This document shows positions 9,126 through 17,540 of a stretch of DNA of 64,000 nucleotides, piece by piece. How positions within the stretch are numbered: the first letter of the stretch is position 1; each line of letters opens with the position of its first letter. The stretch spans positions 50,035-114,034 of the forward strand of contig NZ_NFKS01000008.1 of assembly GCF_002160515.1 (NCBI RefSeq). Reading direction: 5' to 3'. This DNA is from Anaeromassilibacillus sp. An172 (GTDB taxonomy: Bacteria; Bacillota; Clostridia; Oscillospirales; Acutalibacteraceae). The notes below the pieces were generated by a model. It searched no databases. It was not told the DNA's origin and worked only from the letters and a program-made list of their open reading frames with translations. Both the position numbers and the translations under genes were made by a program.

Positions 9126-10171
9126 ATACAAACCTTACAATGAATTTTGACAGCACAAGAGCTATCAACTATGTTGAGTTTGTTACAACAACAGACGGCG
9201 GCAGATTTGTAGGTAAGGCAAATATCGAATATCTTAACGAAGCTGGACAGTGGATTGTTGCAGGTTCAATAAATTCCGACGACTTCCAGGACGGCGCAAC
9301 CTCTATAACCTTTGAAGAGGTAAAGGCAAAGGGTATCCGCTTTGTAGTTACAGAGGCAGGCAGCACAAACTGGCTCAAGGTTGCTGAATTTAACGCAGCA
9401 AATACAAACGCTAAAAACATAATTACTGTAAACGGTGTAGGCGAAACAAAGCTTAACGACATGGATATGAGAACATTTGTAAATCCTACAGGCGAGGGCG
9501 AAGTTGTTTACAATGTTTATGAAAGTGCTAAGGTAAACAGCCTCAGGATTTACAACGCAGCAGGTCAGTGGGACGGCGTATCTGTATACGCAGTAACAGA
9601 GGACGGCGAAACAGAGCTTGCAGTTGTAGAGGACAAGAGCAATGTCAACACTCATGTTTATGATGTTTCCGCTCTCAAGGGAGTTAAGTCCTTTAGAATA
9701 GCATTTACAGACGGAATTTATCTCAATGAGATTGAAACAGAATCAGACCGCTTTGTTGCTTTGAATACATATGAAGCTGAAAAGAAGGTTGACGCCGCAA
9801 AAGTGCTTTCCGAAAATACAGCAATGTATACAGAGGACTCATTGAAGGTTATCAAGGAAAAAATTGCAGCTGTAGAAGCTTTGCTTGCTGATATGGCAAT
9901 AGGCGAGCCTGTTACACAGGAAGCTTTGGACGCAGCAATGGCTGATATGGCAGAGACTGTAAATAATCTTGAAGCAGTTGAGGGAGCTTTTGAAATGGGT
10001 GACGTTAACCACAGCGGAATTGTCGATATCGACGACGCAACACTTATACAGATGCACCTTGCAAAGGCTTTGGGAAATACAGCTTTCTATAAGGAAAATG
10101 CAGACTACAGCAAGGACGGAAAGATTACTGTCTATGACGCAACTCTCATTCAGCTTATGCTGGCATCATAA
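9047..10171 (+). pseudogene. Broken GH84-like protein, second part with FIVAR and dockerin domains
   Basis: Continues the preceding fragment in another frame. It begins QPGTYPTTNIIDGNKTTFVW, the start of an F5/8 type C (discoidin) domain, runs through a second beta-sandwich, then a FIVAR helical segment (EALLADMAIGEPVTQEALD) and ends in a type I dockerin with two Ca-binding repeats (GDVNHSGIVDIDDATLIQ and ADYSKDGKITVYDATLIQ). The first ATG in this frame is at 9140, inside the discoidin domain, with no ribosome site, so independent translation is unlikely. The intact ancestor would have trimmed host glycans outside the cell, fitting the importer operon upstream. Confidence 0.75.
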
Positions 10172-10207
10172 TTGATTATTACCCGTTATTAAATAACCTA
10201 AAAAAAT

Positions 10208-10236
10208 GGCCGCTTCTTCGGAAGCGGTCGTTTTGT
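10208..10236. terminator. Bidirectional terminator
   Basis: GGCCGCTTC-TTCG-GAAGCGGTC with a T-run to the right and an A-run to the left. It serves both the dockerin pseudogene (plus) and the convergent SLOG gene (minus). Confidence 0.85.
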
Positions 10237-10248
10237 ATTTGTATGGAT

Positions 10249-10719
10249 TTATTTGCCTAAGTTTATAAGCTGCAAACCCTTTTCAACGGCATATTTTGCG
10301 GTGTAGGCTGTTCCTCCTGCGTTTTTTGTGAGATAGGCTATGCAGACACTGCTTTTGTCCACAAGAGCTCGGTTTCTTTTAAACATACAGCTTTTTGTAT
10401 AGTTTAATGATGTGTATATAACCTCGTCGGCTTTATTTTTTATATCTTCATAAACGGAAATATCATATTCCGACCAGCCCTTTGTCTGTTCTAAACATGG
10501 CAGTATTAAAATCAGTTTTATGTGGGGATATTTGGATTTTAAGTTCAGCACGCATTGTGCCGCCATTGTGTCAAAGCCCAGTGCACCCCCTGCGGCAAAA
10601 ACACTGTAGCCCTTTGCAATCAGTTCTTCTACAGTGCGGTTTAAGAGGTTTGCTACATAGTTCAGTTGTCCCATGGGAATAGTTCTGTGTCCGGTAAAAC
10701 AACATGTTATTTCTTTCAC
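10249..10719 (-). CDS. SLOG family protein (DUF1273/YpsA-like)
   Basis: A 156-residue Rossmann-like protein. FTGHR near the N-terminus and AAGGALGFDTMAA (about residues 42-54) form the nucleotide-binding motifs typical of DUF1273/SLOG proteins, relatives of the DprA and LOG folds thought to bind nucleotide-derived ligands. Function in the cell is unknown. The start is set at GTG 10719 because AAAGGAG lies nine bases upstream; a TTG at 10728 directly touches that site and is too close. It stands alone, convergent with the pseudogene. Confidence 0.75.
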   Translation of the reverse strand: MKEITCCFTGHRTIPMGQLNYVANLLNRTVEELIAKGYSVFAAGGALGFDTMAAQCVLNLKSKYPHIKLILILPCLEQTKGWSEYDISVYEDIKNKADEVIYTSLNYTKSCMFKRNRALVDKSSVCIAYLTKNAGGTAYTAKYAVEKGLQLINLGK

Positions 10720-10860
10720 TTTTTTCAACTCCTTTATTTTAACTTAATATTTACAAAATTATATCTAAATAAAATATATATGTCAATACTAATTGATAAT
10801 TAAAAAGGATAACTATTGGATATGTATATAGTAAAATTATATATATAGGTGGTGATAATC

Positions 10861-11184
10861 GTGGAAAAGGAAGAATTTATAAAGAGATTGACCGAGCTTA
10901 GAATGAATAAAGGCGTTTCAGCAAGAGATATGAGCCTGTCGCTGGGACAGAGTCCGGGATATATCAACAATATTGAAAACGGAGTTAATCTTCCTTCTAT
11001 GACCGTGTTCTTTTATATCTGTGATTATTTTGGCATAACACCAAAGGAGTTTTTTGACGAGGATAATAGTAACCCTGCTAAAATCAGGGAACTTGATACA
11101 GTGGCAAAGCACCTGAGTTCCGAAGAACTGGAACATATTATTACGATTATCAATGATTTAATAAAAAATAAACAGTGTAAATAA
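10861..11184 (+). CDS. XRE-family HTH regulator, copy 1 of a tandem pair
   Basis: A 107-residue protein: HTH_3 DNA-binding domain over residues 4-65 (SARDMSLSLGQSPGYINNIENG) followed by a helical tail. GTG 10861 was chosen over GTG 10849 because AGGTGGTG lies just upstream of it and because the next gene aligns from this point. The target is unknown. The gene sits 24 bases before a clear paralogue, with which it shares the pattern PS(M/L)T-x-FYIC-x-Y-x-GITPK-(E/D)-FFD. Confidence 0.85.
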   Translation: MEKEEFIKRLTELRMNKGVSARDMSLSLGQSPGYINNIENGVNLPSMTVFFYICDYFGITPKEFFDEDNSNPAKIRELDTVAKHLSSEELEHIITIINDLIKNKQCK

Positions 11185-11207
11185 ATGTAAAATTATTTGG
11201 TGGAAAA

Positions 11208-11516
11208 ATGACTGAAAAGGATTTTTCTTTGCGTTTGGCAAGACTGAGAGAGGAAAAGGGAGTATCTGCAAGAGATATGAGTTTATCAATGGGGCAGAAC
11301 CCCGGTTATATAAATAATATAGAAAGCGGAAAGTCCATGCCTTCACTTACTGGTATATTTTATATCTGTGAATATTTGGGAATTACGCCCAAGGATTTTT
11401 TCGATATAGATAATAACGACCCTGCAAAAATTAAAGAGCTTGTTTCTGCTGCCAAGGGATTGAACAGATCACAGCTTGAACATGTTATTGCTATTATAAA
11501 CGACATAAAAAAATAA
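11208..11516 (+). CDS. XRE-family HTH regulator, copy 2 of a tandem pair
   Basis: A 102-residue paralogue of the preceding gene, with the same HTH core (SARDMSLSMGQNPGYINNIE) and similar helical tail ending in LEHVIAIINDIKK. ATG 11208 follows GGTGG. The two genes are probably co-transcribed and arose by tandem duplication; a strong terminator follows. They may form heterodimers, which is inference. Confidence 0.85.
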   Translation: MTEKDFSLRLARLREEKGVSARDMSLSMGQNPGYINNIESGKSMPSLTGIFYICEYLGITPKDFFDIDNNDPAKIKELVSAAKGLNRSQLEHVIAIINDIKK

Positions 11517-11546
11517 TTTGGTATCTATATTATATTGTATTTAAAG

Positions 11547-11583
11547 TTTCCGGGCAATATTTTGTTGTGCCGGAAATTTTTTT
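11547..11583 (+). terminator. Rho-independent terminator after the XRE pair
   Basis: TTTCCGG-GCA pairs with TGTGCCGGAAA across a short loop, followed by seven or eight T. Confidence 0.85.
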
Positions 11584-11715
11584 GTCTGTTTTAGTTACTA
11601 TAAATATATAATTATCTTTAGTAATAATTATAGTATATCAGCTCATGTATATAATATCAATAGTATATAGTAAAAATAAATAAATATTTATAGACTATAT
11701 GCAGAGGTGATAGTT

Positions 11716-12063
11716 ATGAGCGAAATCGCAAAAAGAATAGGCAGGCGTATCAGGAGTTACAGGGTAGAATTGGGTTTAAGTCAGGAAAAGCTTGCGGAAA
11801 TGTCCGGCTGTCATCCAACTTATATAGGGCAGATTGAGAGAGGGGAGAAAAACGCCACCCTTGAGAGTGTCGAAAAAATTTCATCAGCGTTAAAAGTCCC
11901 GTTGTCTAAGCTTTTTGATAAAATTGAAAATTTTGAAAGCGGAACCGAGTCTGAAAACATACCGTTGGAATGTTACGATTTTCTTTTGTCAAAAAGCAAA
12001 GAAGAGCAGGAACAGCTGTTTAAAATCCTTTTGGAAGTGGATAGATATAAGAATTTGAATTGA
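11716..12063 (+). CDS. XRE-family HTH regulator
   Basis: A 115-residue protein with an N-terminal HTH_3 domain (LGLSQEKLAEMSGCHPTYIG, about residues 17-36) and an acidic helical tail. It is a more distant relative of the two upstream XRE proteins. ATG 11716 follows AGAGGTGA; GTG 11707 lies inside that ribosome site. The 13-mer GTATATAGTAAAA upstream (11663-11675) also occurs before the first XRE gene (10824-10836). The stop codon falls within a truncated copy of the dispersed intergenic repeat, so the original C-terminus may have been altered. Confidence 0.8.
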   Translation: MSEIAKRIGRRIRSYRVELGLSQEKLAEMSGCHPTYIGQIERGEKNATLESVEKISSALKVPLSKLFDKIENFESGTESENIPLECYDFLLSKSKEEQEQLFKILLEVDRYKNLN

Positions 12064-12234
12064 ATTTTTAAATTAAAGCTTTGTATGTCGGATGTAAAAA
12101 AAGGTCTCGCCCGACATGTGATGAAGTGAATTTTTAGATTAAACCTTTGTGTGTCGAAACTAAAAGGAAAAGGTTTCGCCCGACATGTGATGAAGTCAAT
12201 TTTTAAATTAAACCTTTGCATGTCGGAAATAAAA
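12064..12234 (+). repeat. Dispersed palindromic repeat, tandem cluster 1 (one partial, two full units)
   Basis: A right-half unit (about 12072-12102) and two core units (12103-12165, 12172-12234). The conserved frame GGT(C/T)TCGCCCG ... CGGAAATAAAA surrounds arms ACATG and CATGT. In the middle unit the right arm has drifted (GTGTGTCGA), in the third it pairs perfectly. Confidence 0.85.
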
Positions 12235-12237
12235 TAA

Positions 12238-12265
12238 TTGACAAAGGTAAAGTTAAAGGTATAAT
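12238..12265 (+). promoter_or_regulatory. Sigma-70 type promoter of the DUF4250-like gene
   Basis: TTGACA (12238-12243), 16-base spacer, TATAAT (12260-12265). Transcription would start near 12272, about 70 bases before the start codon, and the leader contains an inverted repeat at 12280-12311. Confidence 0.85.
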
Positions 12266-12279
12266 TATAAAAGAAAAAG

Positions 12280-12311
12280 TTATCAACATAGGATAGGCTC
12301 AATGTTGATAA
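12280..12311 (+). promoter_or_regulatory. Leader inverted repeat before the DUF4250-like gene
   Basis: TTATCAACAT (12280-12289) and ATGTTGATAA (12302-12311) are perfectly complementary over ten bases with a 12-base loop, followed by GTTTTTAATTTTAAA. It sits just downstream of the transcription start, so it could be an operator or a weak attenuator. Confidence 0.5.
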
Positions 12312-12341
12312 GTTTTTAATTTTAAATAGGGGGTATTTTTA

Positions 12342-12518
12342 GTGGCTGTTCCGCAGGATCCGGTTATTTTGCTTTCATTTATAAATACAAAGCTCAGGGA
12401 TTTTTATCCCTCACTTGAGGAGCTGGGCAAGGATTTAGATGTAGATACAAATGAGATTGTCGAAAAGCTCAAGATGATAAATTACGAATACGATGAAAAA
12501 CAAAATCGTTTTGTGTGA
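12342..12518 (+). CDS. DUF4250-like small protein
   Basis: A 58-residue protein starting at GTG 12342, nine bases after AGGGGG. The sequence (DPVILLSFINTKLRDFYPSL, then an acidic helical part and a YDEKQNRFV end) matches my recollection of the DUF4250 family of Firmicutes, small helical proteins of unknown function. It has its own promoter and terminator, so it is a single-gene unit. Low-complexity or chance coding is unlikely given the ribosome site, promoter, terminator and family-like ending. Confidence 0.75.
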   Translation: MAVPQDPVILLSFINTKLRDFYPSLEELGKDLDVDTNEIVEKLKMINYEYDEKQNRFV

Positions 12519-12537
12519 TAATTTTTGATTTTATTAT

Positions 12538-12582
12538 AAAAGGTCAAACTTTCAACTGAGAGAGTTTGACCTTTTGTTTTTT
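12538..12582 (+). terminator. Rho-independent terminator after the DUF4250-like gene
   Basis: AAAGGTCAAACT (12538-12549) pairs with AGTTTGACCTTTT (12563-12575), then GTTTTTT. Its stem also contains a GGTCAAA heptamer resembling half a CtsR box, probably by chance. Confidence 0.85.
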
Positions 12583-12590
12583 ATAAGAAA

Positions 12591-12700
12591 AACTTAAATT
12601 AGTGAGAACCATTCTCAAAATTACGGAAAAGGTCTCGTCCGCCTTGGAATGAAGTTAATTTCCAAGATATACCTTTGCAAGGCGGAAATAAAAAATAAAA
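12591..12700 (+). repeat. Dispersed palindromic repeat, cluster 2 (leader plus core)
   Basis: A full unit: leader with GTGAGAACCATTCTC, then GGTCTCGTCCG, arm CCTTG, loop, arm CAAGG, CGGAAATAAAA. It directly follows the terminator of the DUF4250-like gene and precedes the CtsR-controlled promoter. In the 365-base gap 12519-12883 nothing else codes. Confidence 0.85.
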
Positions 12701-12771
12701 AATTTTTAAAACGTGAGCAAAATGGAGAAAAACGGAGAAAACGGGAGATTGTATAGGGTTAATTGCTTGTA

Positions 12772-12843
12772 TTTGACTTTTATTGACTTTGACTTTCTTT
12801 GACCTTCACGCTATAATATTAACAAAGGTCAGGGAAAGTCAAA
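12772..12843 (+). promoter_or_regulatory. CtsR-controlled promoter with three CtsR boxes
   Basis: The promoter is TTGACT (12789-12794), 17-base spacer, TATAAT (12812-12817). Boxes of the type RGTCAAA-N3-RGTCAAA are found three times: on the minus strand at 12772-12788 (AGTCAAT-AAA-AGTCAAA) and 12788-12804 (GGTCAAA-GAA-AGTCAAA, overlapping the -35), and on the plus strand at 12827-12843 (GGTCAGG-GAA-AGTCAAA, over the transcription start). This predicts autorepression of the ctsR operon, relieved on heat or protein damage. Confidence 0.9.
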
Positions 12844-12883
12844 CAAAGGGCAGTGAAATGTCCGTATGATAGGTGGCATTAGT

Positions 12884-13333
12884 ATGAGAATGAGCGATTT
12901 AGTCGCCAATTATATATTGGATATGCTGGACGAGCAAAACGGCAACGCCGAAATAAGAAGAAACGAGCTTGCCGGCACCTTGGGCTGCGTTCCCAGTCAG
13001 ATAAACTATGTTATCACCTCAAGGTTTACGCCGGAACAGGGATACATTGTTGAAAGCCGACGGGGAGGCGGGGGCTATATCAGAATAACGAGAATAAAAC
13101 TGGGCAGAAGTTCCGCCATAATGCATATAATAAATTCAATTGGCAAAACTCTGGACAGAGCCACCGCAGAGGCTATGCTTACAAATATGGTTTCACAGGA
13201 AATAATAGATAAGCAGACAGCAAGACTGATGGCCTGCGGAATTTCTGAAAGGTCATATCAGGAAGTCCCGCAGAAATACCGTGACGGATTGAGGGCGGGC
13301 ATATTTAAAAATATGCTTCTGACCTTGATTTAG
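12884..13333 (+). CDS. ctsR: Heat-shock repressor CtsR
   Basis: A 149-residue CtsR. The winged HTH is at residues 1-70 (CVPSQINYVITSRFTPEQGY is the recognition region) with the glycine-rich wing ESRRGGGGYIRI, whose arginines are phosphorylated by McsB in relatives. The C-terminal helical domain for dimerisation and ClpC contact follows. ATG 12884 was chosen because AGGTGG lies seven bases upstream. It is the first gene of ctsR-mcsA-mcsB-clpC and its own promoter carries three CtsR boxes. Confidence 0.95.
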   Translation: MRMSDLVANYILDMLDEQNGNAEIRRNELAGTLGCVPSQINYVITSRFTPEQGYIVESRRGGGGYIRITRIKLGRSSAIMHIINSIGKTLDRATAEAMLTNMVSQEIIDKQTARLMACGISERSYQEVPQKYRDGLRAGIFKNMLLTLI

Positions 13334-13401
13334 CGGTCTTAAAAAGTAAAACAAGTTAATAAACATATATAATGTATGATTTAAGCAAGGGGGATTGCTT
13401 T

Positions 13402-13929
13402 ATGAAATGTCAAAAATGCGGTGTTAACGAAGCTACTACACATATAAAAACAATGATAAACGGTCAGTACACAGAGTATTACCTCTGTCCGGACTGCGCA
13501 GAGAAGATGGGCTATACAAATATGTTCGGAGACTTTTCCTCTGAGTTTTCCAATTTGCTTGGAAGCTTTTTCGGAAACGCTCTTCCGGAGAGAACACAGG
13601 CCACAAGATGTCCTTTCTGCGGAAGCACATACAACGACATTGTTAAAAACGGAATTGTGGGATGCGCCCAGTGTTACGACACATTCAGAGATGAGCTTGT
13701 TCCCACAATAAGAAGAATACATGGAAATACTACACACTGCGGAAAGAAATCAACCCAGTGGAGAAATAATTTGCAGAACAGAAAGATTGCAAAGGTTCAG
13801 AAAAAAGAACTCACCACAACAAACAGCAAGCTGGACAATTTGAAAAAACAGCTTCAGGAGGCTATACAGGCTCAGGAATTTGAGCAGGCAGCAAAGCTTC
13901 GTGATGAGATTAAGGGAATGGAGGGATAA
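13402..13929 (+). CDS. mcsA: McsA, activator of the protein arginine kinase
   Basis: A 175-residue protein with four CxxC pairs at residues 3/6, 29/32, 70/73 and 88/91, expected to bind zinc, and a C-terminal UVR motif (LKKQLQEAIQAQEFEQAAKL) near residue 150. McsA activates McsB and adapts ClpC to substrates. ATG 13402 follows AAGGGGG; an upstream ATG at 13372 lacks a ribosome site. It ends two bases before mcsB. Confidence 0.95.
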   Translation: MKCQKCGVNEATTHIKTMINGQYTEYYLCPDCAEKMGYTNMFGDFSSEFSNLLGSFFGNALPERTQATRCPFCGSTYNDIVKNGIVGCAQCYDTFRDELVPTIRRIHGNTTHCGKKSTQWRNNLQNRKIAKVQKKELTTTNSKLDNLKKQLQEAIQAQEFEQAAKLRDEIKGMEG

Positions 13930-13931
13930 TT

Positions 13932-14930
13932 ATGGATAACTCAATAGTTGTTTCCACAAGAATCAGGCTGGCAAGAAATTTGAAAGGATATCCTTTCCCG
14001 TCAAGACTTGACAGCAAGAGGAAAAATGAGATAGTTCAAAAGGTTTACAATGCTCTTAAAGAGGGCAACAGCGCAATATCCTCCGATTTCCAGCTTATCA
14101 AGGTGGGAGAGCTTACAAGAGCTCAGGGCTTGTCCTTTGTTGAAAAACACCTTATCAGTCCGGAATTTATAAACGGCGATAAAGAGGGCAGAGCCTTAGT
14201 TTTAAAGGATGACAAAAAGGTCAGCATTATGATAAACGAGGAAGACCATGTGAGAATACAGATTATCACAGATGGTCTTAACCTTGAGGGCGCATACGAT
14301 TTGGCGGATAAGATTGATACGCTTCTTGACGAAAATCTTGATTTTGCCTTTGATGAAAAGCTTGGATATCTTACCCAGTGTCCTACAAACTTGGGTACAG
14401 GCATGAGAGCGTCAGTTATGCTTCATCTTCCTGCTTTGCAGAAAACAGGAGCTTTGAGCAGAATCGGCGGAAACCTTTCAAAGCTTGGCTTGACCATAAG
14501 GGGAATTTACGGCGAGGGTACAGAGCCTAAGGGCGCAATGTATCAGCTTTCCAACCAGGTAACATTGGGAATTTCCGAAAGCGCCGCCATCGAAAACCTT
14601 AAAAATATTACTGACCAGCTTGCTTCTCAGGAAGTAAAGGCAAGAGAAACTATTATGAAATCTGTTTCCATGAGGGATACAGTTCACAGAAGCTTGGGTA
14701 TTTTAAAATACGCCTTGGCAGTAAGCCATGACGAGGCTATGGAATTGCTTTCAAATGTGAGAATGGGCGTTGTTTCCGGAGAAATTACCGGAATTACCTG
14801 CGAAACAATCGACAAGCTCATACCGGAAATTCAGCCGGCAACAATGATTGTAACAGCAGGGGAAAACCTGGACCCTGAAAAGAGAGATATTTTGAGGGCA
14901 AAGACCATAAGAGAAAGACTTGGAGCTTAA
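13932..14930 (+). CDS. mcsB: Protein arginine kinase McsB
   Basis: A phosphagen-kinase-fold protein of 332 residues, slightly shorter than the Bacillus protein. Conserved parts are STRIRLARN (8-16), the acidic NEED motif (102-105), and CPTNLGTGMRAS (150-161) with the reactive Cys150. It phosphorylates arginines on CtsR and on damaged proteins, marking the latter for ClpCP. It follows mcsA by two bases, so the partners are made together. Confidence 0.95.
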   Translation: MDNSIVVSTRIRLARNLKGYPFPSRLDSKRKNEIVQKVYNALKEGNSAISSDFQLIKVGELTRAQGLSFVEKHLISPEFINGDKEGRALVLKDDKKVSIMINEEDHVRIQIITDGLNLEGAYDLADKIDTLLDENLDFAFDEKLGYLTQCPTNLGTGMRASVMLHLPALQKTGALSRIGGNLSKLGLTIRGIYGEGTEPKGAMYQLSNQVTLGISESAAIENLKNITDQLASQEVKARETIMKSVSMRDTVHRSLGILKYALAVSHDEAMELLSNVRMGVVSGEITGITCETIDKLIPEIQPATMIVTAGENLDPEKRDILRAKTIRERLGA

Positions 14931-14993
14931 ACTTAAAATTAACATATTTGCGATAAATGAAAAAAATGAGAAAAAGAAAAGGGAGGCAGGTAT

Positions 14994-17465
14994 ATGTTTA
15001 ATTTTAACGGATTTACACAGAAAGCAAATAACGCTTTGAATATGGCAGTTGATGCGGCTCAGGATATGGGTCACACCTATGTTGGCACTGAGCATATACT
15101 TTTGGGCCTTGTGTCAGAGGAGTCCGGTGTTGCAGCCTCAGTTTTGCAGCAAAACGGACTTTCCGCCGAGGATTTGAAAGACCTTATCGAAAGGACAATC
15201 GGCACAGGAAGCAGAACTGTTATAACTCCCGACGATTTTACACCGAGAACTAAGAGAGTTATGCAGACAGCTATGGTGCTTTCCGCAAGACTTGGCCACG
15301 GCTATGTTGGCACAGAGCATCTGCTCATGGCTCTTATTTCCGAAAGGGACGGCTATGCAATCAGATTCCTTGAGGAATTAAATGTAAATATAAATTCTGT
15401 TCTTTCCTCACTTAAAGCCAGCATGGGTGCTGACTCCGAGGAAGAAAACCAGCAGTCAGGAATTGACGGAATGCTTAACAAAAACGGACAGTCAAAGGGC
15501 GGCAACAATGCCCTGGGCAAGTTCGGCAGAGATTTGACCGCCGCCGCAAAGAACGGCGAAATCGACCCGGTAATCGGCAGAGAAGAGGAAATCCAGAGGG
15601 TTATCCAGATTCTTTCAAGAAGAACAAAGAACAACCCTGTGCTTATCGGTGAACCCGGTGTTGGTAAAACAGCGGTTGCCGAGGGTCTTGCCCTTAGAAT
15701 TGTAAAGGGAGAAATTCCGGAAATTCTGAAAAACAAGAAGATTGTAAGCCTTGACCTTACAGGCATGATTGCAGGTACTAAGTACCGTGGCGACTTTGAG
15801 GAAAGAATTAAGGCGGCAATCGACGAGGTTAAAAAGTCAAAGGATATTATCCTTTTCATAGATGAGCTTCACACAATCGTTGGCGCAGGCTCAGCAGAGG
15901 GTTCAGCAGACGCCGCAAATATTTTGAAACCGTCACTTGCAAGGGGCGATTTCCAGGTAATCGGTGCAACAACAATGGAGGAGTACAGAAAGTACATCGA
16001 AAAGGACGCAGCTCTTGAAAGACGTTTCCAGCCTGTAACAGTCGGCGAACCTTCACAGGAAGAGGCTGTTGAAATTCTTAAAGGCCTCCGTGACAGATAC
16101 GAAGCCCACCACAAGGTAAAAATCACAGATGAAGCCATTGAATCAGCGGTAACACTTTCATCTAGATATATTGCAGACAGATATCTGCCTGATAAAGCCA
16201 TCGACCTTATCGATGAGGCGGCTTCCCGTGTAAGACTTTCAAGCCTTACCTATCCGCAGGAGATAAAAGAGCTTGAGGATAAGATAAAGAAGCTTGAAAA
16301 CGAAAAGGCAAGCGCTGTAAACGAGCAGGATTTTGAGAATGCCGCAAAAATCAGAGATAAGCAGAAAGAAGCCAGCGCAAAGCTTGAGGAAATGAAGAAG
16401 AGCTGGAAGGACAAAAACGCCAATGTCAGCGGCGAAGTAAAGGGCGAGGACATTGCGGAGATTGTTTCCCAGTGGACAGGTGTTCCTGTATTCCAGCTTA
16501 CAGAGGAGGAAAGCCAGAGACTTTTGAAGATGGAGGATATTCTCCACAAGAGAGTTGTAGGTCAGAACGAAGCTGTAACAGCCGTTGCAAAGGCTATAAG
16601 ACGTGGCAGAGTTGGTCTTAAAGATCCGAAACGCCCGGTAGGTTCATTTATCTTCTTAGGTCCGACAGGTGTAGGTAAAACAGAGCTGTGCAAGGCTTTG
16701 GCGGAAGCTATGTTCGGCGACGAAAACGCAATGCTCAGACTTGATATGTCCGAATACATGGAGAAACACACAGTGTCCAGACTTGTCGGTTCACCTCCGG
16801 GATATGTTGGCTATGACGAGGGCGGCCAGCTCACAGAAAAGGTAAGAAGAAAACCATACTCTGTAGTTCTTTTCGATGAAATTGAAAAGGCTCATCCGGA
16901 TGTATTCAACATTCTTCTCCAGATTCTTGAGGACGGCAGACTTACAGACTCTCAGGGCAGAACAGTTGACTTTAAGAACACTGTAATTATCATGACCTCC
17001 AACGTTGGCGCAAGACTTATCACAGACCAGCAGAACGGTTTGGGATTTGCTTTCGACAATCCTGAAAACAAGAAGGAAAAGACCAACGAGGAAATCAGAG
17101 AGGCTGTTATCGGCGAGCTTAAAAAACTCTTCCGTCCGGAATTCCTCAACAGAGTTGACGACATTATCGTGTTCAACAAGCTTACTCAGGAGGAAATCAA
17201 GGAAATCGCCGGAAAGCTTTTGGAAAACCTCAAGGCAAGACTTAAGGCTGTTGATATCGACGCAGAGTTTACAGACCAGGCGGTAACAGAGATATCCAAC
17301 GAGGGCTACGACGATACCTACGGCGCAAGACCTTTGAGAAGAGCTATAACCTCAAAGATTGAGGACGCACTCTCCGAGAAGATGCTGGAAAACGAGATAA
17401 AGAAAGGCGACCACATCGTCTGCGACTTCAAGGACGGAAAGTTCACCTTTACACCAAAAGGATAA
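14994..17465 (+). CDS. clpC: ATP-dependent Clp protease ATPase subunit ClpC
   Basis: An 823-residue Hsp100 unfoldase. It has two Clp_N repeats (residues 1-145, binding phosphoarginine and adaptors in relatives), AAA-1 with Walker A GEPGVGKT (219-226) and Walker B ILFIDE, a middle coiled domain with a UVR motif (about 420-455), AAA-2 with GPTGVGKT (556-563), and a D2 small domain. Works with ClpP, which is not in this window. Last gene of the operon, 63 bases after mcsB, followed by a strong terminator. Confidence 0.97.
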   Translation: MFNFNGFTQKANNALNMAVDAAQDMGHTYVGTEHILLGLVSEESGVAASVLQQNGLSAEDLKDLIERTIGTGSRTVITPDDFTPRTKRVMQTAMVLSARLGHGYVGTEHLLMALISERDGYAIRFLEELNVNINSVLSSLKASMGADSEEENQQSGIDGMLNKNGQSKGGNNALGKFGRDLTAAAKNGEIDPVIGREEEIQRVIQILSRRTKNNPVLIGEPGVGKTAVAEGLALRIVKGEIPEILKNKKIVSLDLTGMIAGTKYRGDFEERIKAAIDEVKKSKDIILFIDELHTIVGAGSAEGSADAANILKPSLARGDFQVIGATTMEEYRKYIEKDAALERRFQPVTVGEPSQEEAVEILKGLRDRYEAHHKVKITDEAIESAVTLSSRYIADRYLPDKAIDLIDEAASRVRLSSLTYPQEIKELEDKIKKLENEKASAVNEQDFENAAKIRDKQKEASAKLEEMKKSWKDKNANVSGEVKGEDIAEIVSQWTGVPVFQLTEEESQRLLKMEDILHKRVVGQNEAVTAVAKAIRRGRVGLKDPKRPVGSFIFLGPTGVGKTELCKALAEAMFGDENAMLRLDMSEYMEKHTVSRLVGSPPGYVGYDEGGQLTEKVRRKPYSVVLFDEIEKAHPDVFNILLQILEDGRLTDSQGRTVDFKNTVIIMTSNVGARLITDQQNGLGFAFDNPENKKEKTNEEIREAVIGELKKLFRPEFLNRVDDIIVFNKLTQEEIKEIAGKLLENLKARLKAVDIDAEFTDQAVTEISNEGYDDTYGARPLRRAITSKIEDALSEKMLENEIKKGDHIVCDFKDGKFTFTPKG

Positions 17466-17501
17466 AAGCCGCAAACAGCGGACTGAAACCTTAATATAAA
17501 C

Positions 17502-17536
17502 AAAAGGCTTGCTTCAAATAGGGAGCAAGCCTTTTT
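17502..17536 (+). terminator. Terminator of the ctsR-clpC operon
   Basis: AAAAGGCTTGCT pairs with AGCAAGCCTTTT, T-run to 17536. The A-rich left side lets it also act for the convergent Fic gene, whose stop codon lies five bases away. Confidence 0.9.
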
Positions 17537-17540
17537 GCTG

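Noticed and set aside
12064..12302. A 109-codon minus-strand frame
   Set aside because: It is a translation of the dispersed repeat units (the same motif RFNLKI recurs), not a gene.
12591..12700. Insertion sequence or MITE with terminal inverted repeats
   Set aside because: The repeat units have no matching ends, no consistent target duplication and no transposase; they are better called REP-like until the boundaries are known.
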